A stretch of 64,000 nt of DNA from Bdellovibrio bacteriovorus (GTDB lineage Bacteria; Bdellovibrionota; Bdellovibrionia; Bdellovibrionales; Bdellovibrionaceae). Below the pieces are notes generated by a model. The model searched no databases. It was not told the DNA's origin and was given only the letters and a program-made list of their open reading frames with translations. The stretch is taken from the NCBI RefSeq assembly GCF_025558485.1, contig NZ_CP102930.1, forward strand, positions 2,108,001 to 2,172,000, given 5' to 3'. The position numbers and the translations under genes were made by a program. Shown here one piece after another: positions 24,055 through 33,457 of the stretch; the first letter of the stretch is position 1, and the number at the start of each line of letters is the position of its first letter.

Positions 24055-26973
24055 ATGAAAAAAGTGAAAGTTCTTCTTACAAGTGCCTGCATTTTCTCGC
24101 TAATTTCCTGCCAGGTGAAGGATACGAAACCGGCAAAATCCAGTTCTGAGACTCCAGTCAAAGCCACAGGAGCTTTCGTGAACGAGCCCAACACACTGGT
24201 TGCAGAACCCCGTCAAATCACCTTCACGGGACCTAAGTCAGGAGAGGGTTATTTCAGTCCGGACGGCAAGAAGATGATCTTTCAAAGCGAAAGGCACGCA
24301 GGCAATCCTTTTTATCAAATGTATGTTCTGGATCTTATTTCCGGCGAAACCACTTTGGTGTCCCCGGGAAAAGGGAAAACCACTTGCGGCTGGATTCATC
24401 CTTCCATGAAGAAGGTCATGTATTCCTCCACCCATCTGGACCCACAGACAGACAAAAAAACGCAGGAAGAATACGACAATCGCAAGAAGGCGGTGAAGGC
24501 CCGTTATTCCTGGAGCTTTGATGAAAACTACGACATCTTCAGTTCGGATCTGAATGGTAAAAACATTCAGCGCCTGACCAGGGAAAAAGGCTATGATGCG
24601 GAAGGATCATATTCTCCGGATGGTCAGTGGATCGCATTTGCCTCCAATCGCGCCGGTTACACGGAAAAACTTGAAGGCGAAGATAAAAAACTTTTTGAGC
24701 AGGACCCTTCTTACATGATGGATATCTACATCATGAAGGCGGATGGCTCTCAAGTGAAGCGTCTGACAAATTCCAAAGGTTACGATGGCGGTCCGTTCTT
24801 CAGTGCGGATGGCAGGAAAATCACCTGGCGTCGATTCTCTGCGAATGGTTCCACGGCTGAAATCTTCACCATGAATGTGGATGGTAGCAATCAAACACAA
24901 GTGACTCAGTTGAAATCCATGTCCTGGGCACCTTACTTCCATCCGTCAGGGGATTATATTATTTTTGGCTCCAGCATTCTGGGGTATTCCAACTTTGAAC
25001 TTTTCATCGTGGACACGGCCGGCAGGAAAGAGCCTGTGCGTGTGACGTTTGATGAGGGTTTTGATGGTCTTCCGGTGTTCACTCCGGATGGCAACAGTCT
25101 TTCCTGGACTCACAGAAATGAAAAAGGTGATTCCCAGATCTTGATAGCCAAGTGGGATGATGCTCAGGCCAGAAAGCTTTTGGGTCTTTCTGCACAAGAC
25201 CCGATGGCGGGCTCTTTAAGTCCGGACATGAAAGTGGATGATATTAAAAAATGGGTCCACTATCTTGCTTCCCCGGATTTGCAGGGACGTGGCACCGGTT
25301 CTGGCGAAGAAAAGATTTACACGGAAAAGATCGCGCAGGCCTTTAAGTCCTGGGGTTTGGTCGGGGCGGGCGCGCAGGGTTCTTTCTTCGAAACCTTTGA
25401 ATTCACTTCAGGTGTAAAGCTAGGATCTAATAATTCACTTGAAGTTGTGGGCTCTTATAAAAAGAACTACACCGTTTCCAGGGATTTTGAACCGATTTCA
25501 TTTTCAAAAACCGGAGAGTTCAAAGAAGCTCCGATCGTCTTTGCCGGATACGGTATTAAAGCTCCAGCCAGTGACAAGGAGCCGGAATACGACTCCTATA
25601 AAGGTCTGGATGTGAAGGGGAAGTGGGTGCTGGTCTTTACGGATCTGCCATCGAATGTGACCCCTCAACGTCGTCATTACCTGAATCTGTATTCTCGTTT
25701 GCAGCACAAAGTGACGGTGGCAAAAAACGAAGGTGCGGTGGGTATTCTTATCACCAATGGCCCGGAAAGTGGCTTGCCGGAAAAGTTTGGCAACATCAAA
25801 TTTGAAGGCTCTTTGTCTGAAAGCACACTGGGTGTGATTCGTCTTTCCACCGATGCAGCTTCAGGCATGGTTCGCTATGCGGGTCAGGATCTGATTGCAC
25901 TACAGATGAAACTTGATAAAGGCGAAATGATCGAGGGCTTCGCCATTCCTTCAGCTTATGTGAAGGCTCGGGTGGATTTGCAATTCCAAAAGGCCCAAGG
26001 GATTAATGTTGTTGCTAAACTGCCAGTGTCCGGTTCGACATCTGCGATCATGATTGGTGCTCACGGCGATCATCTGGGGCATGGTCAGTTCGGCAGCAGT
26101 CTTGCCAAAGGAGCCGAGATCGGAAAATCGCATTTGGGTGCGGATGACAATGCCTCTGGAGTGGCCGGGGTGATGGAATTAGCTCATTATTATGCGCAGT
26201 TAAAGAAAACGGCTTCGCATAAGTTACAAAAGAATATCTACTTTGGCGTGTGGTCCGGCGAAGAACTGGGGAATTTGGGATCGTCCCATTTTACCAAAGC
26301 CTCTGCGAAACATAATATAACTGCTTATATCAACATGGATATGATCGGTCGATTCAAGGATCGCGTCTTTGTTCAAGGATTGGGATCTGCAGACAACTGG
26401 ACCCGTTTGGCGGAAGAAGTTGGTGTTCGCACGGCAGTTCCGATGATTGTTCAGGAGGACCCTTATCTGCCAACGGATTCTTTGGCGTTTTATATGGCTG
26501 GTATTCCGACGGCAAATTTCTTCACAGGCTCACATGCAGAATACCACAGTCCGCGCGATATTCCGGAGCTGATCAATTATGACGGCGTGGCTCGCGTGCT
26601 GTCTGCGGTTCGTGGTTTGGCGGATTTGCTGGTGGATACAAAGCTTCCGATGGTGAAATATGTGAAAGTGGCCAGCGCCCAGAATCGTCTGGAAGGTCGC
26701 AGTTTCCGCGTGTATCTGGGAACGATTCCGGATTATTCCCAGGAAGGCGTCAAAGGGGTGCGAATCTCTGGTGCTTCCAAAGACAGTCCGGCGGAAAAAG
26801 CAGGCTTGAAAGACAAAGATATCATCACAGAGTTTGGTGGCACCAAGATTGAAAATCTGTATGACTATGTTTACACCTTGCAATCCGTGAAGCCGAATCA
26901 GGAAACGGTTATGAAGATCCTTCGCGATGGCAAGCCGCTGGAGCTTAAAATTACACCGAAGTTAAAAGAGTAA
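24055..26973 (+). CDS. lipoprotein with PD40 propeller, M28 zinc peptidase and PDZ domain
   Basis: 972 residues. Lipobox LISC (Cys19). Residues about 50-370 hold TolB-type PD40 repeats (YFSPDGKKMIFQS, GSYSPDGQWIAFAS, FFSADGRKITW, VFTPDGNSLSWTH). Residues about 395-870 form an M28 aminopeptidase with a PA-type insert. Zinc ligands are GAHGDHLGHG, GADDNASGVAG, WSGEELGNLGS, NMDMIGR and HAEYHSPRD. The last 95 residues are a PDZ domain (SPAEKAGLKDKDIITEFGG). Probably an outer-membrane-attached exopeptidase that digests prey peptides. Monocistronic with its own terminator. Confidence 0.9.
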   Translation: MKKVKVLLTSACIFSLISCQVKDTKPAKSSSETPVKATGAFVNEPNTLVAEPRQITFTGPKSGEGYFSPDGKKMIFQSERHAGNPFYQMYVLDLISGETTLVSPGKGKTTCGWIHPSMKKVMYSSTHLDPQTDKKTQEEYDNRKKAVKARYSWSFDENYDIFSSDLNGKNIQRLTREKGYDAEGSYSPDGQWIAFASNRAGYTEKLEGEDKKLFEQDPSYMMDIYIMKADGSQVKRLTNSKGYDGGPFFSADGRKITWRRFSANGSTAEIFTMNVDGSNQTQVTQLKSMSWAPYFHPSGDYIIFGSSILGYSNFELFIVDTAGRKEPVRVTFDEGFDGLPVFTPDGNSLSWTHRNEKGDSQILIAKWDDAQARKLLGLSAQDPMAGSLSPDMKVDDIKKWVHYLASPDLQGRGTGSGEEKIYTEKIAQAFKSWGLVGAGAQGSFFETFEFTSGVKLGSNNSLEVVGSYKKNYTVSRDFEPISFSKTGEFKEAPIVFAGYGIKAPASDKEPEYDSYKGLDVKGKWVLVFTDLPSNVTPQRRHYLNLYSRLQHKVTVAKNEGAVGILITNGPESGLPEKFGNIKFEGSLSESTLGVIRLSTDAASGMVRYAGQDLIALQMKLDKGEMIEGFAIPSAYVKARVDLQFQKAQGINVVAKLPVSGSTSAIMIGAHGDHLGHGQFGSSLAKGAEIGKSHLGADDNASGVAGVMELAHYYAQLKKTASHKLQKNIYFGVWSGEELGNLGSSHFTKASAKHNITAYINMDMIGRFKDRVFVQGLGSADNWTRLAEEVGVRTAVPMIVQEDPYLPTDSLAFYMAGIPTANFFTGSHAEYHSPRDIPELINYDGVARVLSAVRGLADLLVDTKLPMVKYVKVASAQNRLEGRSFRVYLGTIPDYSQEGVKGVRISGASKDSPAEKAGLKDKDIITEFGGTKIENLYDYVYTLQSVKPNQETVMKILRDGKPLELKITPKLKE

Positions 26974-26996
26974 GTTCTTTAAAGGACTGAAAAAAC

Positions 26997-27033
26997 AAAA
27001 AGACCTGAAGTGAATTCTTCAGGTCTTTTTTTA
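26997..27033. terminator. bidirectional intrinsic terminator
   Basis: AAAAAGACCTGAAG-TGAATT-CTTCAGGTCTTTTTTT, a 14-bp stem. A-run and T-run on the two sides allow use by both the M28 gene and the convergent gene ending at 27054. Confidence 0.9.
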
Positions 27034-27053
27034 TGTTTGATTTGGATCAGGAA

Positions 27054-27752
27054 TTAGAAATTCAGTTGCGGGCAACGACTTTTTAGCAGGCTTTGCAGAC
27101 CTTTGTCGGAATGCTTGAAGATCACATCACCGTCCGAGGTGTATTTGAAAAGCTCGTAATTCTGAACTTTACAGGTTTTCCCAGTGCGGTCTGTGAAGAT
27201 TGAATTCGCACGGGAGTTTCCTGTCGGAGCCGAACCCATTTTGAACCCTCCGTCCAGCAGCAAGCCCTGATAATTCAGAATCTCGATGCCACCACGATTG
27301 CCAGGGACAATGGAGCTGGCGCGTTTGATGGTGGCACCTGTCATTTCCACCAGTTCGGCGTCTTCGTAATCGAAAGAGGCTCTGTTGCCATTGACTGTCG
27401 TCACGGTCAGGCGACGGGTTTCATCGTTCCATTCATAAGTCGGGGTGCTTTGCACGCGTGGGAACATGAAGAATTCGCGGGCTCCGGTGGTTTGTGATTC
27501 ATCGCCGGGACCAAAGGAATTAAAAATCATCAGCTCACCATCGGCTGTGAATAGATAGTCACGGTAAAGCAGGCCTTGGGCTTTGCGATTGTGAACAGAA
27601 ACAAAACAATTCCCGTCAGATGCGGGGATCATTTGCATTTGAATGCTGCCTCGTCTCTCAACAGTTTCCTGACAGACAGCCGTTTGATCTTGAGCGGAAG
27701 CGTTCAATGTCCAAAGGGTCGATACGAAAAAGATGGTTCCAAGTAGTTTCAT
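27054..27752 (-). CDS. exported hypothetical protein
   Basis: About 232 residues with a signal peptide (MKLLGTIFFVSTLWTLNASA). The mature part is beta-rich with four Cys (QTAVCQE, GNCFVS, KTCKVQ, KSRCPQ), probably disulphide-bonded in the periplasm. The ATG at 27752 is preferred to 27758, with GAGG upstream. No family recognised. Ends at the bidirectional terminator shared with the M28 gene. Confidence 0.75.
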   Translation of the reverse strand: MKLLGTIFFVSTLWTLNASAQDQTAVCQETVERRGSIQMQMIPASDGNCFVSVHNRKAQGLLYRDYLFTADGELMIFNSFGPGDESQTTGAREFFMFPRVQSTPTYEWNDETRRLTVTTVNGNRASFDYEDAELVEMTGATIKRASSIVPGNRGGIEILNYQGLLLDGGFKMGSAPTGNSRANSIFTDRTGKTCKVQNYELFKYTSDGDVIFKHSDKGLQSLLKSRCPQLNF

Positions 27753-27901
27753 GTGCACCTCGTTGTAAATAGCAGAACCCAGTCAAAACAGGCTGTCAGC
27801 TTCGGAGGCAGAGCGGCAAGGAAAATAACCAAATCTGGACTCGATTGGCACTAACCGTTTGTGTTTTTATAGGAGTCTCTCTAGGAGCGAGGAAGCGGTC
27901 G

Positions 27902-28300
27902 ATGTCTTCATTTGTGGAAGAATTCAAAAAATACCAACGACAGGAAAGATTCTATACCGGCGGACTGGTTTTGCTGTCGGTTCTGGCTCCCGTTTCGTTC
28001 ACATGGTTGATCAATCAAAAGATTCACTGGCTTTTAGCGGGCGCGGTGGCGGCCCTTTTGGTTGGTGGAGCCATTTTGCTCCACCTGTTGCGCACTCAGG
28101 TCGGTAGCAAGTTATTGCATAAATATGAAAATCTGGATGTGGGGTCTGTCTTGTCCAAAAAGATTTCCCCGCAAAGTCCACGCCGTTTTGTGGTGACCAA
28201 CAGAGGTTACAACCACTTCTATTTGCGCTGCTTAAATACAGGCGAGCAAGTGCTCGTGTCTAAACACAGAGTTCGCGAAGATTTCGATATTGCAAATTGA
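27902..28300 (+). CDS. small inner-membrane protein
   Basis: About 132 residues: a short basic cytoplasmic N terminus (MSSFVEEFKKYQRQ), two transmembrane helices (about residues 18-38 and 43-62), then a soluble C-terminal domain of about 65 residues (RRFVVTNRGYNHFYLRCLN and QVLVSKHRVRED). The ATG at 27902 is preferred because the longer frame from 27845 adds an unconvincing extra segment. No family recognised. The esterase gene starts about 50 bases downstream. Confidence 0.6.
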   Translation: MSSFVEEFKKYQRQERFYTGGLVLLSVLAPVSFTWLINQKIHWLLAGAVAALLVGGAILLHLLRTQVGSKLLHKYENLDVGSVLSKKISPQSPRRFVVTNRGYNHFYLRCLNTGEQVLVSKHRVREDFDIAN

Positions 28301-28350
28301 TTTTTCCAATTCACCAAGGGAACCTTTTTTACAAGTGTAGAGGGGGTTTT

Positions 28351-29235
28351 ATGAAAAGTCTGACTTTGGCTTTTCTCCTTCTGTACGTTTCTCTGACAGC
28401 TTACGCGAGTGAAGATTTATTATACGAAGAAGACCTGCCGGAAACGGAGCGAAGTCGTTTCATCTGCGGTTCGGAAGATTTGCAGGGCGGCCATTTCAAA
28501 TATTGCTATCGTGATCCGGACACGGCCAATGACAGCGATATTGTTTACTTCTTCCACGGGTTGGGCGGGTCCGAGAAAACCTGGCACCGCCAGTGTCTGG
28601 GAACAAAAATGATTCAGGACTGGTGGACATTACGCGGTTATCGGCCGCGCATTGTTTCGGTGTCTTTTGGACCGCAGTGGCTGATGGTGGAAAATAAACG
28701 CTATCCCCTGATCACGTACTTTACCAAAGTGGTCATGCCCTTTCTGGAAAAGAAAATGGGCGGACTGCAAGGCGGGCGACGGCATATTATCGGCCAGTCG
28801 ATGGGCGGGTTCAATGGGGCGGAACTGGCTTTGAAAAAGCCGGGGATGTTTTCCCGGGTGGCGCTGTTATGTCCGGCGATTGCCACGGTGGGTCCTTATG
28901 CCAGTGATCGTGAGATCGAGGACTATATTGATCGCACAGGTGCGCGGCGCAGTCTGGTGACCAAGATGCTGCGGATTTCTCGAGCGGTGTTTCTGGACAA
29001 GAAGGATTGGGATAATCACGATCCTTTGCGTTTGATGAAAAATTATTCTTCCAGCAAGAAACCGCGATTTTATGTTTCCATTGGCACCAGTGATGGCTAT
29101 GGATTTCAGGAAGGCTCCCGACTGTTCACGCAAAGAGCCAGTGCTTTTTCCTTCCTGTTCAGTTGGGTCCCGGTGCCGGGTGGGCACTGTAACTTTAAAA
29201 GGATTGGCACAGCTAATTTCATCATGGGGGATTAG
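28351..29235 (+). CDS. exported esterase (alpha/beta hydrolase, Esterase D/Fes-like)
   Basis: About 294 residues, signal peptide MKSLTLAFLLLYVSLTAYA. Oxyanion region YFFHGLGGSEKTWH, nucleophile Ser in IIGQSMGGFNGAE, and a His near the end in PGGHCNFKRI complete the pattern of the esterase-D/PHB-depolymerase/Fes clan. Being secreted, it could hydrolyse prey esters (acyl lipid, siderophore or storage polymer). Substrate unknown. The ATG at 28351 follows AGGGGG. The KH gene starts 5 bases after its stop. Confidence 0.85.
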   Translation: MKSLTLAFLLLYVSLTAYASEDLLYEEDLPETERSRFICGSEDLQGGHFKYCYRDPDTANDSDIVYFFHGLGGSEKTWHRQCLGTKMIQDWWTLRGYRPRIVSVSFGPQWLMVENKRYPLITYFTKVVMPFLEKKMGGLQGGRRHIIGQSMGGFNGAELALKKPGMFSRVALLCPAIATVGPYASDREIEDYIDRTGARRSLVTKMLRISRAVFLDKKDWDNHDPLRLMKNYSSSKKPRFYVSIGTSDGYGFQEGSRLFTQRASAFSFLFSWVPVPGGHCNFKRIGTANFIMGD

Positions 29236-29240
29236 GTTCT

Positions 29241-29552
29241 ATGAATGACATCGAAGCCTTTAAGTATGAAGAACGTAAAATCAAAGGGGCTGATATAGAT
29301 CCGGAAAAATACCGGGAGGAAATCCGTCAGCTTATAGAACACATGGTAAAGCTTTTGGTGGATCACCCGGACACCGTGACCGTAAGCACCTATGTGGGCC
29401 CGAAGACCACTGTGTACCGGGTGAACTGTGCCAAAGAAAACCTGGGGCAGGTGATCGGAACACAAGGTAAAACCATCATGGGGCTGCGGGCTGTGGTTCA
29501 TGCGATGACGGCCCGGACAGGCATTCGTTCGATTGTTGAGATCCCGGTTTAG
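29241..29552 (+). CDS. KH-domain RNA-binding protein (KhpA-like)
   Basis: 103 residues. The C-terminal 75 residues form a type II KH domain with the GxxG loop in VIGTQGKTIMGLRAVVHAM. Similar to KhpA/YlqC, a small global RNA-binding protein often near rpsP/trmD. Here it follows an esterase gene instead. It has about 25 extra N-terminal residues compared with the short forms. Cytoplasmic, probably binds mRNA or sRNA. Confidence 0.87.
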   Translation: MNDIEAFKYEERKIKGADIDPEKYREEIRQLIEHMVKLLVDHPDTVTVSTYVGPKTTVYRVNCAKENLGQVIGTQGKTIMGLRAVVHAMTARTGIRSIVEIPV

Positions 29553-29616
29553 TCAGGGGTAAGTTTTCAATTTTCCTTGGAATTGAGGGCAAACCCTAGG
29601 TATCCTTGCAGTACTG

Positions 29617-30591
29617 ATGAAAAATCCGGCGGAGCTTGAACGACTGCATAACATTCTGAAGTACTGGCCTTTAGGGGCGGTGACATCTGTTGAGGAAATC
29701 CTTAATGGAGCGGTCAATCAGGTTTATCGCGTGCAGGCCAGTCTGGGGAACTTCTATTTACGCCTTTATAAAACCAGCGAAAGGGCCCGGGTTGAAAGAG
29801 AACACGCCTTGCTGGAATATGTGGCCGCCCACAATCTGCCGGCCGTTCAGACCCTGCCGTCGCGTTACGGGTCTTCCCTGATTGAACACGATGGCAAGTT
29901 CGGGGCGCTGTATTTTGAATCTCCCGGAAAACAAATACCGAAGTCAGAGCTGACAGCGGGGCATGCGCAGGCTGCAGGGAAAATGTTAGCTCAGCTGCAT
30001 AAGATTTTGAAACCATTGCCGGATGTGGGCTATCGTAAGTATTCCTTGAACTGGAACGGTCCGGAATGGGTTGAGCGGTTGAACCGCATCGAGTCTGCAA
30101 TTCTGGCCAGAACTTCCTTGAATGAGGCGGACCAGTGGGTGCTGCAAAGACTTCGCGCTCAAAGGCAGTGGTTGCAAGATCCTGTTTGTGCGCATTCTTA
30201 TGTTCCGAAGTTTCCTGCTCAGGTTTTGCATGGGGATTATCATCAGGGGAATCTGTTTTTCCAAAAAGAAACCGTCTGTGGTGTGATTGACTGGGATCAG
30301 GCGGTGTTTATGCCGCGTGCGTTTGAAGTGGTGCGTGTGGCTTCTTATATGTTCGATCTGCAACCGGAATTAAGCCGTGTTTTCCTGAAGGCCTATCTGG
30401 ACCTGAATCCATTGTCGGCGGAAGAGCTGGCTGATGGAGCAAAGGCCTGGGGTTGTCATTACGATCACTATGTGTGGGCGCAGGAAGAAATATATCTTAA
30501 CAACAACGAGCGTGCCCGGGTCTTTATTCCTGAAGTGCCTTTTGTTCCGTTTCATGTTCTTTGGGAAAAGCTTGGTCTGGGGCGGGCGTGA
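29617..30591 (+). CDS. APH family phosphotransferase
   Basis: 324 residues of the aminoglycoside phosphotransferase/homoserine kinase type II fold. ATP-binding N lobe (NFYLRLYKTSERARVEREHA), catalytic loop VLHGDYHQGNLFF and metal-binding VCGVIDWDQA. These are the Brenner motif and the DFG-like Asp. The substrate is probably a small alcohol, such as an amino sugar, choline or homoserine. Resistance to an antibiotic is possible but unsupported. Stands alone before the HAD phosphatase gene, same strand. Confidence 0.87.
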   Translation: MKNPAELERLHNILKYWPLGAVTSVEEILNGAVNQVYRVQASLGNFYLRLYKTSERARVEREHALLEYVAAHNLPAVQTLPSRYGSSLIEHDGKFGALYFESPGKQIPKSELTAGHAQAAGKMLAQLHKILKPLPDVGYRKYSLNWNGPEWVERLNRIESAILARTSLNEADQWVLQRLRAQRQWLQDPVCAHSYVPKFPAQVLHGDYHQGNLFFQKETVCGVIDWDQAVFMPRAFEVVRVASYMFDLQPELSRVFLKAYLDLNPLSAEELADGAKAWGCHYDHYVWAQEEIYLNNNERARVFIPEVPFVPFHVLWEKLGLGRA

Positions 30592-30668
30592 ATTGATTCA
30601 AAAAAGGGCCTTGATGCGAACAGTGAACTGGACTAGGTCTTTGCCTTTGGAAAGACTATTCTGCTTTT

Positions 30669-31358
30669 ATGGTATACGACCTGTTTTTATTCGACCTTGA
30701 TGACACCCTTTTGGATTTTAAAGAATCCGAACGCCGCTCTTTTGTCACTGTTTTAAAAAATCTGGGGGTGCAGGATGGGTTGGATGAACTTTATCGTTTT
30801 TATCAAATTGAAAATCGCAAGCTGTGGACTCTTTTTGAAGAAGCCAGAACATCGAAAGAACATTTAAAGGTTGAAAGATTCCGTCGGGTGTTTGAAGCCT
30901 TTAAGATTGAGGCTGATCCGGCCAAGGCCAGCGATCACTATCTTGAGACTTTGCCAGAGACAGTTGTTCTAATGGACCATGCCGAGGAAATCTGCCAATG
31001 GCTGGCCGACAGAGGTGAAATTGGTATTATCACCAATGGCATGCATGCGGTGCAAATGAAGCGCATTGAAAACTCCAAATTGGCCCCATACATCAGTTTT
31101 ACCAGCGTGTCGGAAGAATGTGGTTACGCAAAACCCGACGTTCGCTTTTTTGAACACAGCGCCAAGATGGCCAGAAAATTCCATAAAGACTCGGCGGTGG
31201 TGATTGGTGATCGCATGGAAACCGATATTCTTGGAGCCCGCAATTTTGGTCTGCGCAGCTGCTGGTTTAACCCTGAAAAGACGCAACATAATTATTCATT
31301 CCAGCCGGACTACGAAATTTCGCATCTCTCGGAAATTCAGAATATCCTAAAAAAATAG
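30669..31358 (+). CDS. HAD phosphatase, YjjG-type nucleotidase
   Basis: 229 residues of HAD subfamily IA. Motif I LFDLDDTLLDF (residues about 6-16), a helical cap, motif II GIITNGMHAVQ, and motifs III/IV from YAKPDVRFFEH to VVIGDRMETDILGARNFG. The pattern matches YjjG, which dephosphorylates noncanonical pyrimidine nucleotides and UMP/dTMP. A cleaning role for damaged nucleotides fits a cell living on degraded prey DNA. Starts about 80 bases after the APH gene. Confidence 0.87.
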   Translation: MVYDLFLFDLDDTLLDFKESERRSFVTVLKNLGVQDGLDELYRFYQIENRKLWTLFEEARTSKEHLKVERFRRVFEAFKIEADPAKASDHYLETLPETVVLMDHAEEICQWLADRGEIGIITNGMHAVQMKRIENSKLAPYISFTSVSEECGYAKPDVRFFEHSAKMARKFHKDSAVVIGDRMETDILGARNFGLRSCWFNPEKTQHNYSFQPDYEISHLSEIQNILKK

Positions 31359-31374
31359 CCCATAAACCACTGCG

Positions 31375-31396
31375 GATCTTGAGTTTTTTCAAGATC
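31375..31396. other. perfect hairpin between genes
   Basis: GATCTTGA-GTTTTT-TCAAGATC, 8-bp stem, just after the YjjG-like gene. No T-run follows, so it could be a weak terminator, an mRNA stabiliser, or an operator for the solute-binding gene. Confidence 0.4.
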
Positions 31397-31472
31397 ATAT
31401 TGTAATGTTCCTGAGCAAAATAGATCTTTTGAACAGCACCTTCAGGAGAGATAATGCTTTCTGGAGATCTGT

Positions 31473-32195
31473 TTGAAGACATTCGTTGTGCTTTTTATTT
31501 TGGTGTTGTCGTCGGCAAGCTGGGCTCTGGTTCCCATCAAAGTGGCTTTTTCTTTGGACAAACCTCCTTATGTGATTCGGGCCTCTGAAAGCGGCCTGGA
31601 AGTCGAAATTCTTCGCCGTGTTTTCACGGATATGGGATATGACATGACTCCCATCTTTCAGCCGCCGGCAAGATCTGTCAGAAGTCTGGAACTGGGGCGT
31701 GTGGATGCGATGGCCACGATCACCAATATGCCGAAGTTTCATCTGTCGGCTCCGTATATCACTTTTAAAAACTTTGCTTGGACTTTGAAGGATCGACAGA
31801 TTCACTTAAAAGCCCTGGCGGATTTGGGGCGATATCGCGTGATCGCTTTTCAGAATGCACGGTTTTTCTTTGGTTCGGATTTCGACAAGGCCGTGGCAAA
31901 GAATCTGAATTATGAAGAATACGCGGATCAAAAAAGACAGCTACGAATGCTATTTGCCGACCGGGTGGATGTCATTATCTGCGAAGAAAGAACCTTGAAA
32001 ATAAACCAAAAAGACATCCAATCCGGCGACAAGAAGAGCCTGCCGGAACTGCAAAGACATTCTTTATTTGGGGAGTCCCGCTATTCGGTGGCCTTTCGGG
32101 ATTTAAAGTTGCGTGATTCCTTCAATGATTCCTTCGAAAAGCTGGAATCCCAGAAGGCCTTTCTGGAAATCTATAAAAGATACGTGACAGAGTAA
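31473..32195 (+). CDS. periplasmic solute-binding protein (SBP_bac_3 family)
   Basis: 240 residues. Signal peptide after a TTG start at 31473 (TTG AAG ACA, preceded by GGAG); MKTFVVLFILVLSSASWA. Family segments are PIKVAFSLDKPPYVI, LEVEILRRVFTDMGYDM, VDAMATITNMPKF and a C-terminal LEIYKRYVTE. Resembles glutamine/glutamate-type binding proteins but has no transporter gene beside it, so it may act as a stand-alone sensor or scavenger. The same fold is present as the second domain of the disrupted gene at 3013-4128. Confidence 0.83.
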   Translation: MKTFVVLFILVLSSASWALVPIKVAFSLDKPPYVIRASESGLEVEILRRVFTDMGYDMTPIFQPPARSVRSLELGRVDAMATITNMPKFHLSAPYITFKNFAWTLKDRQIHLKALADLGRYRVIAFQNARFFFGSDFDKAVAKNLNYEEYADQKRQLRMLFADRVDVIICEERTLKINQKDIQSGDKKSLPELQRHSLFGESRYSVAFRDLKLRDSFNDSFEKLESQKAFLEIYKRYVTE

Positions 32196-32204
32196 GCTAT
32201 GTTC

Positions 32205-32789
32205 TTATTTTATAAGATAACATTGAAGCGCGGATGTTATGCGCTCTTCCAGATGACGGTCAATCGTGCCACCCTGAAAATAAGCAAATTGAAAGATAGA
32301 CCCTTGTACTAAAGCCTCCAAGGTCATGGCGAAATCAGGAATGTTTTCGATTTTTTTCAGTTCTTTGTTTGTAATAGCCTCTTGAAGCAGACGGTGCAGA
32401 ATGCTTCTTGTTTCTGCGAAATACGCACCCACTTTTTTGCGGGCTTTGATGTCCTCGGCTTCCGTACCCAGCCAGCGCAGATGTTCTCCCAGCCTCTTGG
32501 AATCGACACTTTTGGCAATCAGTCGTAGAAACTCAAATAACCCCTTCAGTCCATGCAGCTGCTCGATGGAAAATGAACCCATTTTCATCAGGTTGTCGTC
32601 CCACTTTTGATTGCGCGCCAGCAGAGCCAGCCTTTGCTTGCTTTTAAACCTCTTCACCAGCGCCGCAGGTGAAAGTCGGGTGGCTTTGGACACCTGTTCA
32701 AAAGTAAATGACTCAAAACCTTCGCGGGAAATCACCTCGAAAGCTGCCAGCAACACGTCAGAATCACTGATTTTTTTAGGTCTTGCCAT
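32205..32789 (-). CDS. TetR family transcriptional regulator
   Basis: 194 residues, N-terminal HTH (residues about 8-54: DSDVLLAAFEVISREGFESF, then EQVSKATRLSPAALVKRFKSKQRL) and a helical C-terminal domain. Divergent from a clpP paralogue across a 62-bp gap that contains a perfect dyad. It probably represses clpP and itself. The 10-bp distance to the convergent solute-binding gene is short. Ligand unknown. Confidence 0.87.
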   Translation of the reverse strand: MARPKKISDSDVLLAAFEVISREGFESFTFEQVSKATRLSPAALVKRFKSKQRLALLARNQKWDDNLMKMGSFSIEQLHGLKGLFEFLRLIAKSVDSKRLGEHLRWLGTEAEDIKARKKVGAYFAETRSILHRLLQEAITNKELKKIENIPDFAMTLEALVQGSIFQFAYFQGGTIDRHLEERITSALQCYLIK

Positions 32790-32799
32790 ATCTCTAGAT

Positions 32800-32817
32800 A
32801 GTAAATGGTTATTTACT
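32800..32817. promoter_or_regulatory. probable TetR operator before clpP
   Basis: AGTAAAT-GGTT-ATTTACT is a perfect 7-4-7 dyad between the divergent TetR and clpP starts, the same geometry as the operator at 8344-8361 but a different sequence. Confidence 0.7.
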
Positions 32818-32851
32818 TATTATCAATATCAGAAATGAAGGAGGCTTTTTT

Positions 32852-33457
32852 ATGGCTATCAATCCCTATGTCATTGAATCCACATCGGGCGGAGAGCGCA
32901 GTTATGACATCTATTCCAGACTGCTAAAGGATCGGATTGTCATTCTGGGTACCGCCATCACGGACGATATTGCCAATTCGATTGTTGCGCAGATGTTGTT
33001 TTTGGAAATGAATGACCCCGGAAAAGACATTCACTTGTACATTAATTCCCCTGGTGGGTCTGTTTCTGCGGGCTTGGCCATTTACGACATGATGCAATTT
33101 ATCCGTTGTGATGTGGCGACCTACTGTCTTGGAACGGCCGCCAGCATGGGATCATTCCTGTTGATGGCCGGCACTGCGGGAAAGCGTTATGCGATGCCAA
33201 ACAGCCGTATCCTGCTGCACCAGCCTCATCTGGGGGATGGTGGGATCGGCGGACAGGTGACAGATATAGAGATTCATGCCCGCGAACTGGTGCGCACAAA
33301 AAAGAAAATGATCGAACTGTATGCGGTTCACACAGGCAGGGACCTGGCGCATCTGGAAGGCGTGATGGAGCGGGATTATTATCTTAGTGCCGAGGAAGCA
33401 CAGAAATTTGGTTTGATTGATAAAGTCGTTGAGTTCAGAAAACGTGTTTCACTATGA
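32852..33457 (+). CDS. clpP: ATP-dependent Clp protease proteolytic subunit (paralogue)
   Basis: 201 residues, normal length. Ser98 in AASMGSF, His123 in LLHQPH and Asp175 in [12 protein letters not shown] form the catalytic triad. The [10 protein letters not shown] loop is present. After His123 the loop reads [16 protein letters not shown], a few residues longer than the usual LGGAQGQATDIEI. AAGGAGG precedes the ATG. No clpX or tig lies nearby, and it is paired with a divergent TetR gene. This suggests an extra, regulated ClpP rather than the housekeeping copy. Confidence 0.92.
   Translation: MAINPYVIESTSGGERSYDIYSRLLKDRIVILGTAITDDIANSIVAQMLFLEMNDPGKDIHLYINSPGGSVSAGLAIYDMMQFIRCDVATYCLGTAASMGSFLLMAGTAGKRYAMPNSRILLHQPHLGDGGIGGQVTDIEIHARELVRTKKKMIELYAVHTGRDLAHLEGVMERDYYLSAEEAQKFGLIDKVVEFRKRVSL

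Noticed and set aside
31375..31396. Terminator after the YjjG-like gene
   Set aside because: Perfect stem but no T-run, so I list it only as a hairpin.
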